A DNA stretch of 64,000 nucleotides from Pohlia nutans (taxonomy: Eukaryota; Streptophyta; Bryopsida; Bryales; Mniaceae): NCBI GenBank assembly GCA_022496805.1, contig CM040085.1:18629811-18693810 (forward strand), written 5' to 3'. Positions 47,628 to 58,625 of this stretch are shown piece by piece (position 1 is the stretch's first letter; the number at the start of each line of letters is the position of its first letter). A program made the position numbers and the translations under genes. A model generated the notes under the pieces. It saw only the letters and a program-made list of their open reading frames with translations. It was not told where the DNA came from and searched no databases.

Positions 47628-48489
47628 TACTGTACAGTACCCTATACCGAAAAGATGTATAGTACATCGTGGTATGTGCTGGGTTGCGGTTTTTTCAGAA
47701 GCTCATTCTTTTGACTTGTATAGGATGTTTATTAGATAACTATCCGTATTTTGTTTTGATTTTGAAAGGGAAGGTGTACATGTTTTATGTGAAGTTTTTT
47801 GTGCTCTAAAACTATTTTCTTCAGTTGCCTGTTCTGATTTACATGTACCGGTAATGAGTTTTGAAAGGGTTAACCCTTTAGTGCCCAGGTTGGTTTTGGA
47901 GAAACCAGTTTTTTGGGTGATCTTTTTTAAAAACTTTTTCTGTTGAAATGAGGGATACTATTAATAATATCCAACTGTATAAATGTAAGCATAGCATAAT
48001 GAAACAAGTGTTGGTTAAATCTTGGTAAGATGGGACCGTTGGATTGGAAGATTATAATATGTCTTTGAACCGTATGATTCACACTCAAAAATGAGATTTT
48101 GGAGGGTGCGTGACTTCAAAGTTAAATAGAGTTTGGGTTAAATTTTCAAGAATGAAAGTAAAGATGTTCAGCAATGACATGTGTCAACACCTCTCTATGC
48201 AATCTTTCATGTCAAAAATGGACTCACACATAATTATTGTGAATTTTATAAGTGAGAGTGACTTATCCATCTAGGGTTTAGGACAAAAATTTATACGTAA
48301 AAATATGAAAGGAGTTGGTACATTGATCAAGATCGGAATACATACATTAATGGAACATGAACAAGGGATCACAATCCAAAAGATAAATACAAAATAAACT
48401 TCCAAATACAAGAAATATTGCATAGTATGTGTTGTATTTGTAAGTATTTATTGTCTTTTGAAGTACTTGTAGTATTTTGGTGTTTTGTA

Positions 48490-49078
48490 CAGTCGGGTAC
48501 TACCCGTTAACGAATTCCTTCTTGTAGGGAGTTTTTCTAAAAACTTTGAAAATTCATTGTGAACTCAAAAATTATCAGAATTGAAAACCGTAAAGTGTGT
48601 TGGAACCGTATCAAAGTAAACTACAATATTATGATAAAATATCAGTTTCTTTTTGTAATATCATTCAACACAATACAAGTACCTTATACACTATCTACCA
48701 TTGACTACTCCTATCTTTTGCTTCAATTACAATGTAAATTTCAATTGCAAATTTGGAATGAGCTTCCAAAGTTGTTCTTGGGATACTTGAGCACATATTT
48801 GTGGTATCATTGATATATAGCTTGTTTGGTTTTTGGCTTGGAGGAAGTAGTTTTTGGCTTAGGAGTAGTCAATGGTAAATGGTATATAAAATACTTGTTA
48901 TATGTTATATGATAGCACAAAAAGGAATTGATGTTTTATCATAATATTATAGTACACTCTAATGTGATTCCAACACACTTTACGGTTCTCAAATCCGATC
49001 ATTTTTGAGTTCACAATGAATTTTCAAAGTTTTCAGAAAAAATCCCTCTGTAATTCGTTAACGGCCAGTACCTGACTG
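48490..49078. mobile_element. TA-flanked foldback MITE with long arms
   Basis: Ends are CAGTCGGGTACTACCCGTTA and, reversed from the right, CAGTCAGGTACTGGCCGTTA, flanked by TA (48488-48489, 49079-49080). The arms pair with mismatches for roughly 170-190 bp on each side. Target and CAGT end indicate the Tc1/mariner group. Confidence 0.85.
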
Positions 49079-49282
49079 TACATAGGTATTTGGATATCTA
49101 GGAAAGTCCAATTCCAATTTAATTTTCTTTTGCATCATGTGTAGAATCAAAAGTAACACTTCTAAACTGGATTGAGATGGTTCACAAATTTTACAACATT
49201 TCATTTTTTGGTGACCCAATGACCACTTACTGGTTACCTTGCCACTAATGTTCGGTGTGGGTCACTCTTGTGACATACAATA

Positions 49283-49547
49283 GAGTTATTTGTAAAGTCC
49301 CTCAAAACCCTTCTTTTTGACCTGTAATTTGGAAAGGACATGAGCGGCATGATCTCACTGTAGACCCATAATAGAACACTGGATAGATTGAAATTTTTAT
49401 TCATAAAAATTTGGAGGGAGGGAGAAGAGTTGGGTAGTGGGGTGGGACCGTGAGGAGTGGTGTCAGATTGATGACGACCAACTCTGGTACCAGCTCTGGT
49501 CCATGAAAAAAGGAGGACAAAAGACCGGATGCCTTTACAAAGAACTC
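49283..49547. mobile_element. TA-flanked MITE (family E), short copy
   Basis: Ends GAGTTATTTGTAAAGTCCCT and, reversed, GAGTTCTTTGTAAAGGC are flanked by TA. The terminus matches the right end of the family E copies at 18148 and 27073, but the inside is different and shorter (265 bp). Confidence 0.72.
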
Positions 49548-49948
49548 TAATGTTATAGAATATTTGGGATCCCTTGCAAATCACACGGGTATGGTTGTGA
49601 ACAAGATATTGGTACAGTAATCGGCTGTCAAGGTTGGCATCTCTTACCGAAAAATTGTTATTTTTGGTAACTTCCAAATTTTGTGAATATTAATGAAGAT
49701 TCTTTTTTTCACCAAACAAAATCGAATTGTTTGACAAAATGGTTGCCCAAAATTTTGGGCTTCTCTTATTATTATTCTTTTGCCGATCTTGACCACCGAC
49801 TACGGTATATGACCACTGACTACGGTATATTGGAAAGTGTTGTTTTTTTATATCCAAAGTACTTATATGAGAGCAATTCCCTTTTTTTTTTTTTTTTTTT
49901 TGTTGAAACCGTGATTTTATCATTTATTTGTAATGGAATGTGCACATG

Positions 49949-50174
49949 TAAGGTAGGATGTTGTGAAACTATTCATCGATGAACTTAAACGGTTAGAATG
50001 TACATGCTCTTCTCATTTTAGGGCAGAAATGTAGCTCTAAAGATCATGTCTTATATATTGGAATTCAAAAAATAAGGCATGTACTAAGGAGCTACATTTC
50101 TACTCAAGAATGAGCAAAGGAGGTACATTTTAACCATTTAAGGTTGATGAACCGTTTCACAGCATGCTACCTTA
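49949..50174. mobile_element. 226-bp foldback MITE, superfamily unclear
   Basis: Inverted ends are TAAGGTAGGATGTTGTGAAA and, reversed, TAAGGTAGCATGCTGTGAAA. The arms extend about 85-90 bp with mismatches, leaving a short centre. No clear flanking duplication beyond TA within the repeat. Confidence 0.8.
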
Positions 50175-50578
50175 GAGCACACAAACAATTTCAAAAGATT
50201 TCTCATTCTTGAGCTTACATGTAGAGTGTTGTTCAAATTTTGCACTCAAATGATCACAAAGTGACATAAATAGTCACATGGTACAAATGGGGTAGTTTAT
50301 TGCCCACATGTGATAAACTGGAGAAAGAAAATGAAATAGGTAAGAGTATACACACAAATTGCAAGAAACAAAATCAGTAAACATTAGGAGAATCAAAGCA
50401 GCAACATGATAAAACATTAGATTTCAGTATGTAAAAATCCCATATAGGTCATTAGATTGATACATTTGTCTACTTTTTGGGCTAACTAGAACTTGATTAG
50501 GAAAAAATCACAAAAAAATCAAAATGAGGCCTAAACATACTCAATATATCAAATACATATTATAATCTCCAACTTTAA

Positions 50579-51685
50579 TCCTATGACATGCCAACATCCA
50601 ATTTTTGAGCGTTGGATGGTTTCTGATGCGTCTCTTTACCACATACTGCAACATTTTTCATCCATCCAAATTTCTCTTGGTTCTTGAGTTAGTTGACTAC
50701 AATCTGCATAGTATGGATCTTCAAAATAAGATATTGTGATATTTTTAAAATATAAAAAATGGTTTATGTCAAATTTCATTCTTAGTTCAAAATAAGTACA
50801 TAACATTCTTTAGAGGCCCATTGTTTCACCTCCAAATCTCAAAGGGGATCAAAGGAATCATAAAGAATTTCCTCTAATTGCACATAGTCCAAACAATGAG
50901 GATTGGAGAGTTGGACTGTTTTATTAGTAGTTTACATTGTAGTAGCATTGTAGAGAAAGGATATGTAGGGAAAAGGTAGTAAGGTAGAGACACCTTATCA
51001 TGACAATATAAGAGATGTGGTACCTTGGGAGTGCAGGCAACATGGAATGAAATCATGAATGTCTTAGCAAATCTGAGAGGAAGTGTTGGGCCTTGGAATC
51101 ATAATTTTTGGAAGCATGAGCAATTTTACAGGAATTTTTGAAGCAAGGATGTTGTAGACACCTATTCTGATCCATAGACTTACCCAAAAGAAACAAAGGA
51201 CCAACTGTGAAGCAACATTGAATTGGACCAATTGTGAAGCAACAACTGGGAAGCTGCTGATAGCTTTCAGACTTATAAGAGTTCATTTCTAATTCAAAAG
51301 TAGTTCATTTGTGGTTCAAAAGTAGCTAGCCACATTGGGTCGTTGGCAATTTTAGATGCTGCTACCTTAGCACTGCACTACTGAAGAACGTTATGTAGAA
51401 TCAAATTATGAAAATTATACCATCTCATATCACATATTATTCCAAATTCATTACAACAAATTTTAATTAAAAATTGTTAATTTGGGATTTTAGCCGAATT
51501 TCAAAAGAATGCCTTGAAAATTTAATTTAGAAAAATCAATTAAAAAAAATGATAAATTCAACTGTACAGAAGTGATCTCCACATTTACAACTTTTCTTTG
51601 TATATCAACTCCATTTTTGTTATTCAAACATTTTATAACACACTTTATAACAGATCTTTAGATTATTTTTAGACATGTCCCACAA
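50579..51685. mobile_element. TTAA-family element, group D, interrupted
   Basis: It starts after TTAA (50575-50578) and follows the group D copy at 10976-11515 (GGATGGTTTCTGATGCGTCT, CATTTTTCATCCATCCAA). It is broken at 50798 and resumes at 51396 (AGAATCAAATTATG). The right end is eroded. Confidence 0.75.
50799..51395. mobile_element. 597-bp TA-flanked element inserted in a group D element
   Basis: Inverted ends are CATAACATTCTTTAG and, reversed, CATAACGTTCTTCAG, with TA on both sides (50797-50798, 51396-51397). The homologous unoccupied site at about 11218-11230 reads AAAATAAGTAGAATC with one TA. No long open frame. Confidence 0.85.
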
Positions 51686-51864
51686 ACAGTTGCTTTAGTT
51701 TTTATACAATTGGATTCTTAATTTAGCCTGAGGGCATCAAGAGGGGAAACAACGCATACAGGTATGAAAAGGCTCATTTTCCTAAAGGCTTAAACTACCG
51801 TATTTGTTTCAGTACAATTTGTTTGTCAAACCAATTGCACAGGGCCTGAGGGCGAGCAACATTA

Positions 51865-54800
51865 TTATTCGCCAAACAAATCATCATCCTCCTCGTCGCT
51901 ATCACCAAACAATGACTTCTTAAGTACTCTAGATCTATTTGCATCTTTCCTATCTGGAATCGACAAGACCGATTGCTGGGCAGAAGCATTAGCTCTTTCT
52001 ACAACCCCTGAGCTAGCACCTACCTCTGATTCACGCGGAGACTCTTCCAAATCACCGAAGTCATCAAAAAGCCCCTTCCTAACCATACTGCTCCCCGAGG
52101 TCAGTGGAGAATTTTGGTTTTCTCCATGTTTTTTAGCCCCGTTTTCTGGTGTCCCTGTACCTTCCTTTGACAAGAAGTCGCTCACTTCATCCAAATCATC
52201 GTCATCAAATAGTCCACCTTGAAATGAAACCTTTGCTGCGGATACTCCCTTCTGCAACCTTGAAGTCGTCTCCACCTTGCCCTTGCTCAGGAGCCCTCTG
52301 TTGTGCTTCACCGGTGACGACCTGCTTGCAATAGAAGATTTTTCTGCAGATAAGGACGCTGTAGCCTCACCTACATCTGGTCTCTGCGTGACTTCATTCC
52401 TTTGTGACCTCAGTTGGCGAGCTTGAATTGCCACTTGTAATCCCTGAAATAGACCCTCTGGTAGCGTTGGCATTGGAAGGTCATCGGGAACTGCTGAAGG
52501 TCGAAATTCTGAAGCAGGTTGTGGCTTAGTTTCTTCGGTACGTAGGCTAGGCCCAGTGGTATTCTGGATTTTGGTTATGTCTTGAGGAGGAGAGTTACTC
52601 CTTGAACTTATTCCAAGAGATGGCTCTGGATCATCGGGAAACCTGGCAAGTGGGCTTGGAGTAAAGATAGGCGTGGAAGTCGATGGGCTTTGCGGACCCA
52701 TTGAACCAGTGAATGCAGGTGGCATCTGAAAACAGCATGCTCACCACGTTAAAACCAGCCCCTACTATGCTGATCCAAAGAATAACTCCATTGGTTCCTG
52801 GAGCAAACTTGAAAGCGGGAGTCAAAAATAAGACCACGGACTAGACTGAATTGTGGTGGAGAGTGCATACGTGAATTGGAGGAGGTTGCAATAACACTGT
52901 TTTGTTCAGCTCCTCTAAGAACTCTGAAGTTAACCCTTGATTCTGATATTGCGTGTTGTGTTCCACAGGTGTCTGTACATGCTTTGTTGATGAGTCCCCA
53001 TCCAACTTAATCTCTGCTGGACTGGATCTTGTCCTGCCAACAAACTTCACACTGTCCAGTTTAAGCAGAATCTCATGTGCCTGGAGTAATTACTCCCCAT
53101 AAACGGAAAAAATCCGTTTAATAATGCATGTCAATGGAGTCTAAGCACAGACCTCACAGCCCAAATATTATCAGATGATAAAAACGATTCAAATGCAGTA
53201 AAGATTAGAGACCGTATACTCAATGACAAAGTTCTCACTGAAAATTTGTATCAGTCTTTGAAAACCCACAAAAACTCCCAAGTCAAGTACAGTACTGTAC
53301 ACATTCATGTTTAGAAACAAGGATTACACCTCTGAATAGTTGGAACAACACTCAGTTTCATTTTAATAATTCCTGTTTAAACTTCAATCTGTCTCGGTAG
53401 CACCTTCCACGAATTGAAGTCTAGAAGCACCCTACCCAAGAAATGCGAACCACTGAATGTCCGAAGCACAAGTAGCTGAGGATACCCTTAACAACGAACA
53501 CTTTTTAAACAAACAAGAAGGCAAACAAGCTATCAAACAACACAAAATCAAGATTCCATCATTCCGAGAAGACACCAACAAGAGTAGTATATACCTGGGA
53601 GTATTGCTGTCGGCATCATGTGCAACTAATGTTAAAGCATTGTCCACGTAGCTGTGCTGCTCATGCACATTCTCCAGATTTGATATGATCCCCCCATCAT
53701 CTAAGAAAATAAGCCATGTCAAAAGAATGATCCTGCATATACAGCTTCGAGTTTCAAGTACAAAAACTTAACAGAGCTTAATATTCTGATACGGATATCC
53801 GATGAGGAGCAAGGTTACAAAGATATAGCGTGAGGCCAGGTAGCGATGCCGGTTATCTGTACTATTTGTGATTGCATTCTTGCAATTTGAATCAATGAAC
53901 GATTGAATTGTAGGAAGCAAGTTAGTTGCTTACTACTTGCTTACGAGGACGCCCTACCATGGGACCAACCAAAAGGCGACACACAAGCCGTATTTCGTGA
54001 ACACCATTTTAAAATGCAAAGCCAAAAGCCAGTTCATGGAAAGCCCAATTTGAAAGATCCTGAAGAGGGTAATAGTCGACATACATGGGAATGATGGTCC
54101 ACGAAGAGCAGCCTCCAACATCGCTTTAAAATCCAGAGCAGCAGAGACTGCGGGCTCCAAGACGCCTCCCTAATTATAAAAGCGTGCCTGATGTTAACGT
54201 ATGCTTATGGGAAAATTAGCAAAAAAGTTACTGATTCACCTCTAGTAAATCCTAGTGCATTTGGCTGTGAAATGCAAACCTACCTGATGGCCTGATGTCT
54301 CGCTTTCTGTAGAAAACCACTCTCCTAACCAGGTGCGTCCACCCACCATTTCTGCAGCCATTCTAGCTTCGTCTCTGTCGGTGTCACTACCACTTTCAAC
54401 GGGCTCCGAACTTGGCGCTCTTGCATTCACCTCCGGAATTTTGAAGTCTAATTTTTCACAAAACTCAATTTAGACTTCAGGTTAATGTAAAACCAATAAG
54501 GAAAACAACCACCAGTTCCACTTTCTAGTACGAAGACAATGGGTATCCTCAAGACTGAAGCCAGTAGAGAATTTACGTTGCATACTGAATGCCAACTGTT
54601 GTAATACACACATAAATGCACGTTTCTCGAGTGCAGTCGATACATACAGATCTATGATGCAAATCATTGGAAAGATCGTCAGCTTGAGTACCGTATTTGG
54701 CAAAGTTAGCAAAGCACTTCATAAAATCATTTGGTAGTAAATTATTTGGTAGTAAACCATGCTGTAAACTTCAGTATCAACCAATACTGAGCAGAGACTG

Positions 54801-55862
54801 AGGGGCAAAAGTATTTTACCTCCAAGACCACAATGGGTGTCCCTTGCGAATTCCTCCGTTCCAATGTTATGGGGTAGCTTTAACGAGGGCTTCGATTGAA
54901 GAGCCTAGACCCAGATATATCATAATTAAGATGAGTCCACATCCGATGTAATCTAATGATCATAAGTGAGAAACAACAGCAGAAAAATAATCACGATCCT
55001 TTTTAACCTATGAAAAAAAATTCCAAGGAGATATCGTGCAAGATGAAAGACACCTGATGTGCTCTTAATCTCACATCCGAGGACTGTTCACTGGTCTTCC
55101 TGGTACTAAACCCTTCAAACGCATCCCAAGCTGTCAAAACTGCATCCTTGTAACGCGGTATTATCTGAGAGTCATAGCTCTCAACGCGTGATTGCTTGGT
55201 TGGTTGCTCCGACTTGTTCACGAAAACCTCATCCACTTCGTCAACGCGCTGCAATAGCATTTTCTAGTCACGGATGCATCCTCATTCTAAATGAATTGAA
55301 GCGATTCATAGGCAAATACTCGACATATCTCAAAATCAAATGGATGCAATCAGTTGTAAATCCCCAGATCGCAACAAAGGCTACACTGACTGCACGAGCT
55401 TACAACATGGGCTAAATACTACAGGATGCAATCACTTCAGGAACTTACATTTTCAATGAATTGAGTGGCTGATAGAGCTCGCAAACTGTTGAAATTATTT
55501 TGTAAAAGTAGCTCGACTTTACCAGTTTCTGTCCCCAGGCGATGCACCTCTGCAGCGACCTCCTTTGTGCGCCCCTTCAAACGGTCGGCAAAACCCTCCA
55601 GCCATTCTTGTAGCTATAAAAACAACCCCGTCAAAAAGACCATACAAACCTTAAAGTACCCCAAGAATAATCACCTCATCAAAGAGTGGTCTCCGAACTC
55701 CAAAAACATGATCAACCACATCGCTCCATCTTCCTAGTAGAAGTCAAATGTAGTAAAATAAGAACAATAGAAAGAGAGGTTTTGAACCTGGACATCCGAG
55801 CGAAGCAACCATCCATCACGCGAGGCGTCAGAGAAAACAGAGCGAAGGGCATCTTTGTTCAT
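51865..55862 (-). CDS. FAM21/WASHC2-like subunit of the WASH complex
   Basis: Exons from right to left: 55820-55862 (tentative), 55675-55733, 55449-55613, 55054-55248, 54820-54904, 54284-54447, 54085-54169, 53595-53700, 52871-53051, 51865-52725. From the second exon on all phases agree; total about 647 residues. The N-terminal part contains LSATQFIENRVDEVDEVF, nearly the diagnostic FAM21 segment around TQFIENRV, and a later LPHNIGTEEF...GLG segment. The C-terminal exon is disordered and holds acidic LF motifs: GLFDDDDLDEVSDF, GLFDDFGDLEES and SLFGDSDEEDDDLFGE. In animals the FAM21 tail binds retromer through repeated LFa motifs and brings the Arp2/3-activating WASH complex to endosomes. The first exon is uncertain: the obvious donor after SDVQ is out of phase with exon 2, while a donor at 55820 restores the frame. 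FAM21 is much longer in animals, with many more LFa repeats. Confidence 0.8.
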
Positions 55863-56611
55863 CTTGGATTTCACACAACCACGGCCGCAATGCACTCTTA
55901 CAATCAACAACGACGATGAGCAGATCTCAAGACTGATCAACCCAAACCTAATTGCGTCCCAATCACACCCAGCTCCACTCCAAACTTCCAAATGATCCAC
56001 AACACAACAGCAGGAACACACCTCTTTTAATTAATTTTAAGAAATAAATTGTGCGAACGAAAAATTCAGATTCATCTGTCAAGAATCGATGCAAACGCAG
56101 GTGAACTAATGCATTGGGACATCGCAGGAATGACTCAACAGTAGGAGCTCCAAATGAAAGATGGAAAAAAGAATCCAGGGCGGACACAGCGAGTTCTGTA
56201 CCTGCAATCTGCTACACAATCGATGAGCTCGAGCCCTGAGACGCAATCCCTGCGCGGTAATCGTGAAACGCGATCACGCGAGAGAGCGATCGGAAGACTC
56301 CGGAGTTTTAGGGTTTAAGGAACCGTAGCTCCAACAGCAATCAGCAACTACGGTATACTGATACAGATACGATGGATGAATGAGTAGTGGATGTAGTTTC
56401 CATGGGCCTTCATGCTACGGGAACTTGTTCGCGTGAAGAGAACAGTTCAGGGAGCGTGGCAGGGTGAAGGGCAGGGCCACGAGCGGGCAGTTCAATCCAT
56501 CCATTCAGTTGATTCGAATCTTCATCCAGTGAGGGGCTAATGATAACATTATTCATCAATGCTAGCATAAGCACACGCACATGAGGACAAAGTAGGGGTA
56601 TTCACAATGAC
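55863..56611. other. Upstream region of the FAM21-like gene
   Basis: It should contain the promoter and leader of the minus-strand gene; GC-richer sequence runs to about 56530. A further non-coding 5' exon is possible. No motif is identified with confidence. Confidence 0.4.
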
Positions 56612-56615
56612 TTAA

Positions 56616-57176
56616 CCATTAACTGCTTAAGCGTCCATTTTTTGGACGATGTACAGTTTTCATCCATGTCACGCACTTTTTTGCAGTGTGGAGTTTTTAC
56701 TATAGATTTTATGGGAAGTTAGTTTCATGTATGTGAGAACCGATTAGAAAGAGGATGATTTGTGAAATTTTTATGCCTCATTTCATATTGCAGTGATTCA
56801 CCAAAATTTATAAAATCTTAGTTCAAAAGTGTTCAAAAGTGCTCTTGAAAAAGTCAATTCATAAAATTAAGCAACCAAAAAAAACTCCAAAAAATCAATA
56901 CACTTAGAGTATTACATTTCAACCCATCACAAGAAATTTCATCCATAGATTGTCAATATTTTATTCGTGATTGAATTAAGAAAAGAATTTTGAATTTAAA
57001 GTTTCAAATTTTATACAAAAATATTAGTGATTGCAATCATAAATCTAACCGTATGGATAGAATGTGATATTCATTATGCACAATTTCTATTCATGCTTCA
57101 AATTCAAAATATCCCTCTTAATTGCATTTTATGATGCATCTTTGCAAAACTGCCTAATTTGGAGAGGATTTAGGGG
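56616..57176. mobile_element. TTAA-family element, group C
   Basis: This 561-bp element is flanked by TTAA (56612-56615, 57177-57180). The left end CCATTAACTGC is mutated and the right end GAGGATTTAGGGG is preserved. It is related along its length to 37738-38300 and, reversed, to 35441-36006. Confidence 0.82.
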
Positions 57177-57180
57177 TTAA

Positions 57181-58625
57181 AGATAGGAGCCCCTCCTCTA
57201 TTGGCACCTCACCTTGGGGCTTGAGGTGCTAAAAGGGAACCATTTTCATTCCTTTTTTCATTTCTTTCATTCGGGCAACAAGTGAAGCAATCAGTGGCAC
57301 TATAAATACCCCTAATGCCTCTTGTTTGACACAGTTCTATCAACAGAAAGAAGAATCTGCCTTCAAAAGTGGAAGGCCAAAACAAGGCCTTGTTTTCCCT
57401 ACAACTAAGAGCAACGGTTGTTTGTATGCTCATCTGGCTCTTTTCAGTATGTCGAGAGTTTTCCCTCGTGGCTTCTCATCCATACTAGCAAGCAAAGCCC
57501 GCCTATTGCAAGGGCGTACTACGCATATCTGCCCAATTTGTTTGCAAAATGAGTACCTTAGCAAACTGACTCATAGTAGACCACTGTTGAGAACCTACCC
57601 AAGAGTTATCAACCGGGCTAGTCCCGGGTTTCAGTTCTAGTCTCGGGTAGCAGTGTCGGGTATCAACAATACCGGCCACCGAGGTAAACGACTAGTTTCC
57701 TCATCATTAGTTACCGGCCATTAATTAGTTAGTTGTAGATTAGTTACTGCCCACCGAGGCAGACCGCCCATCGAGGCAGAGAGCCCACCGAGGCGCCTCG
57801 GTGGAAGGAACTGATCAGGATACATAAACAAGTAAAATGCCCTTCTTGGGGTAAGATAAACTACTTCCCATCATTGTGTCTTGGGTACTCTTGTGTACTA
57901 GTTTTGGGATTTTTGTGTATGCTTTGCTTTTAGTTGCATTTGTTTTGTGTTTACCTCAACAACCATTATCATGTGTGTTTGCCAAAAGATGCATGACACA
58001 AAAACATGCCATAGAGGGGATGACATCATGCCCACTGCTCACCACTGCGTCCATTGCACTTGCAACGAATGATGCCACAAACACTTGGTCTTGCAACAAA
58101 TCCCAGTCCAACGGTATCGACAACGTGTCCTCCAACCCATTCACATCCTTTAGTTTAATTAAAAAAATATCTTAAGAGCCTTTCAACTATCAAATAAGTG
58201 TATATTACCGATATAATGGAAAATAGAAATGGACATTAAATTTAGTGATTTTAAATATAAATTTAGAAGATTAAATATAATTCATTTTAAAATGTCTTAA
58301 GAGCCTTTGCTTTGTTTTATTTTTATTGACTTTTAAGTTTCAAATTATCATTTTAAATTATAATTATAATTCATTTTAAATTGTCTAATGAACGTTTTGT
58401 TATTTCATTTGAATGAATTAAGCTTGTAAGGTTTGACAACATATTTCAGTTGTTTTCTTTTTTATTATGTGGTCAAAAGTAATCTATTATTTACTCATAC
58501 TTCTATTAATAATAGTTTTGAATCTTTGTAGGTTTAAAATATTAATAAAAAAGACACTTATGAAAAAAATTCATTAACAAATATATACATATATTGTATA
58601 CTTTGTTGCAAGAGTTTTTACAATC
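57181..58625. other. Intergenic region without recognised gene
   Basis: Open frames at 57326-57640 and 57876-58175 have no recognisable domain or splice pattern. A TATAAATA box lies at 57301 but no gene follows convincingly. Confidence 0.5.
57676..57804. repeat. CCGAGGC direct repeats ending in a 20-bp palindrome
   Basis: CACCGAGG or CATCGAGG phrases occur at about 57680, 57750, 57768 and 57786. The last one forms the perfect palindrome CCACCGAGGCGCCTCGGTGG (57785-57804). GC-rich island in AT-rich DNA; possibly a retroelement end or a protein-binding cluster. Confidence 0.7.

Larger units (their letters stand above)
46970..51864. other. Intergenic region rich in inverted-repeat elements
   Basis: It lies between the convergent ends of the SNF2 gene and the FAM21-like gene. 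No coding sequence is recognised. A palindrome AAAGGGTTAACCCTTT at 47865-47880 is probably two abutting TTAA-element ends. A T-run of about 19 bases is at 49883-49901. Named elements are listed separately. Confidence 0.65.

Noticed and set aside
47865..47880. AAAGGGTTAACCCTTT as a regulatory palindrome
   Set aside because: It is more simply the junction of two TTAA-element ends back to back.
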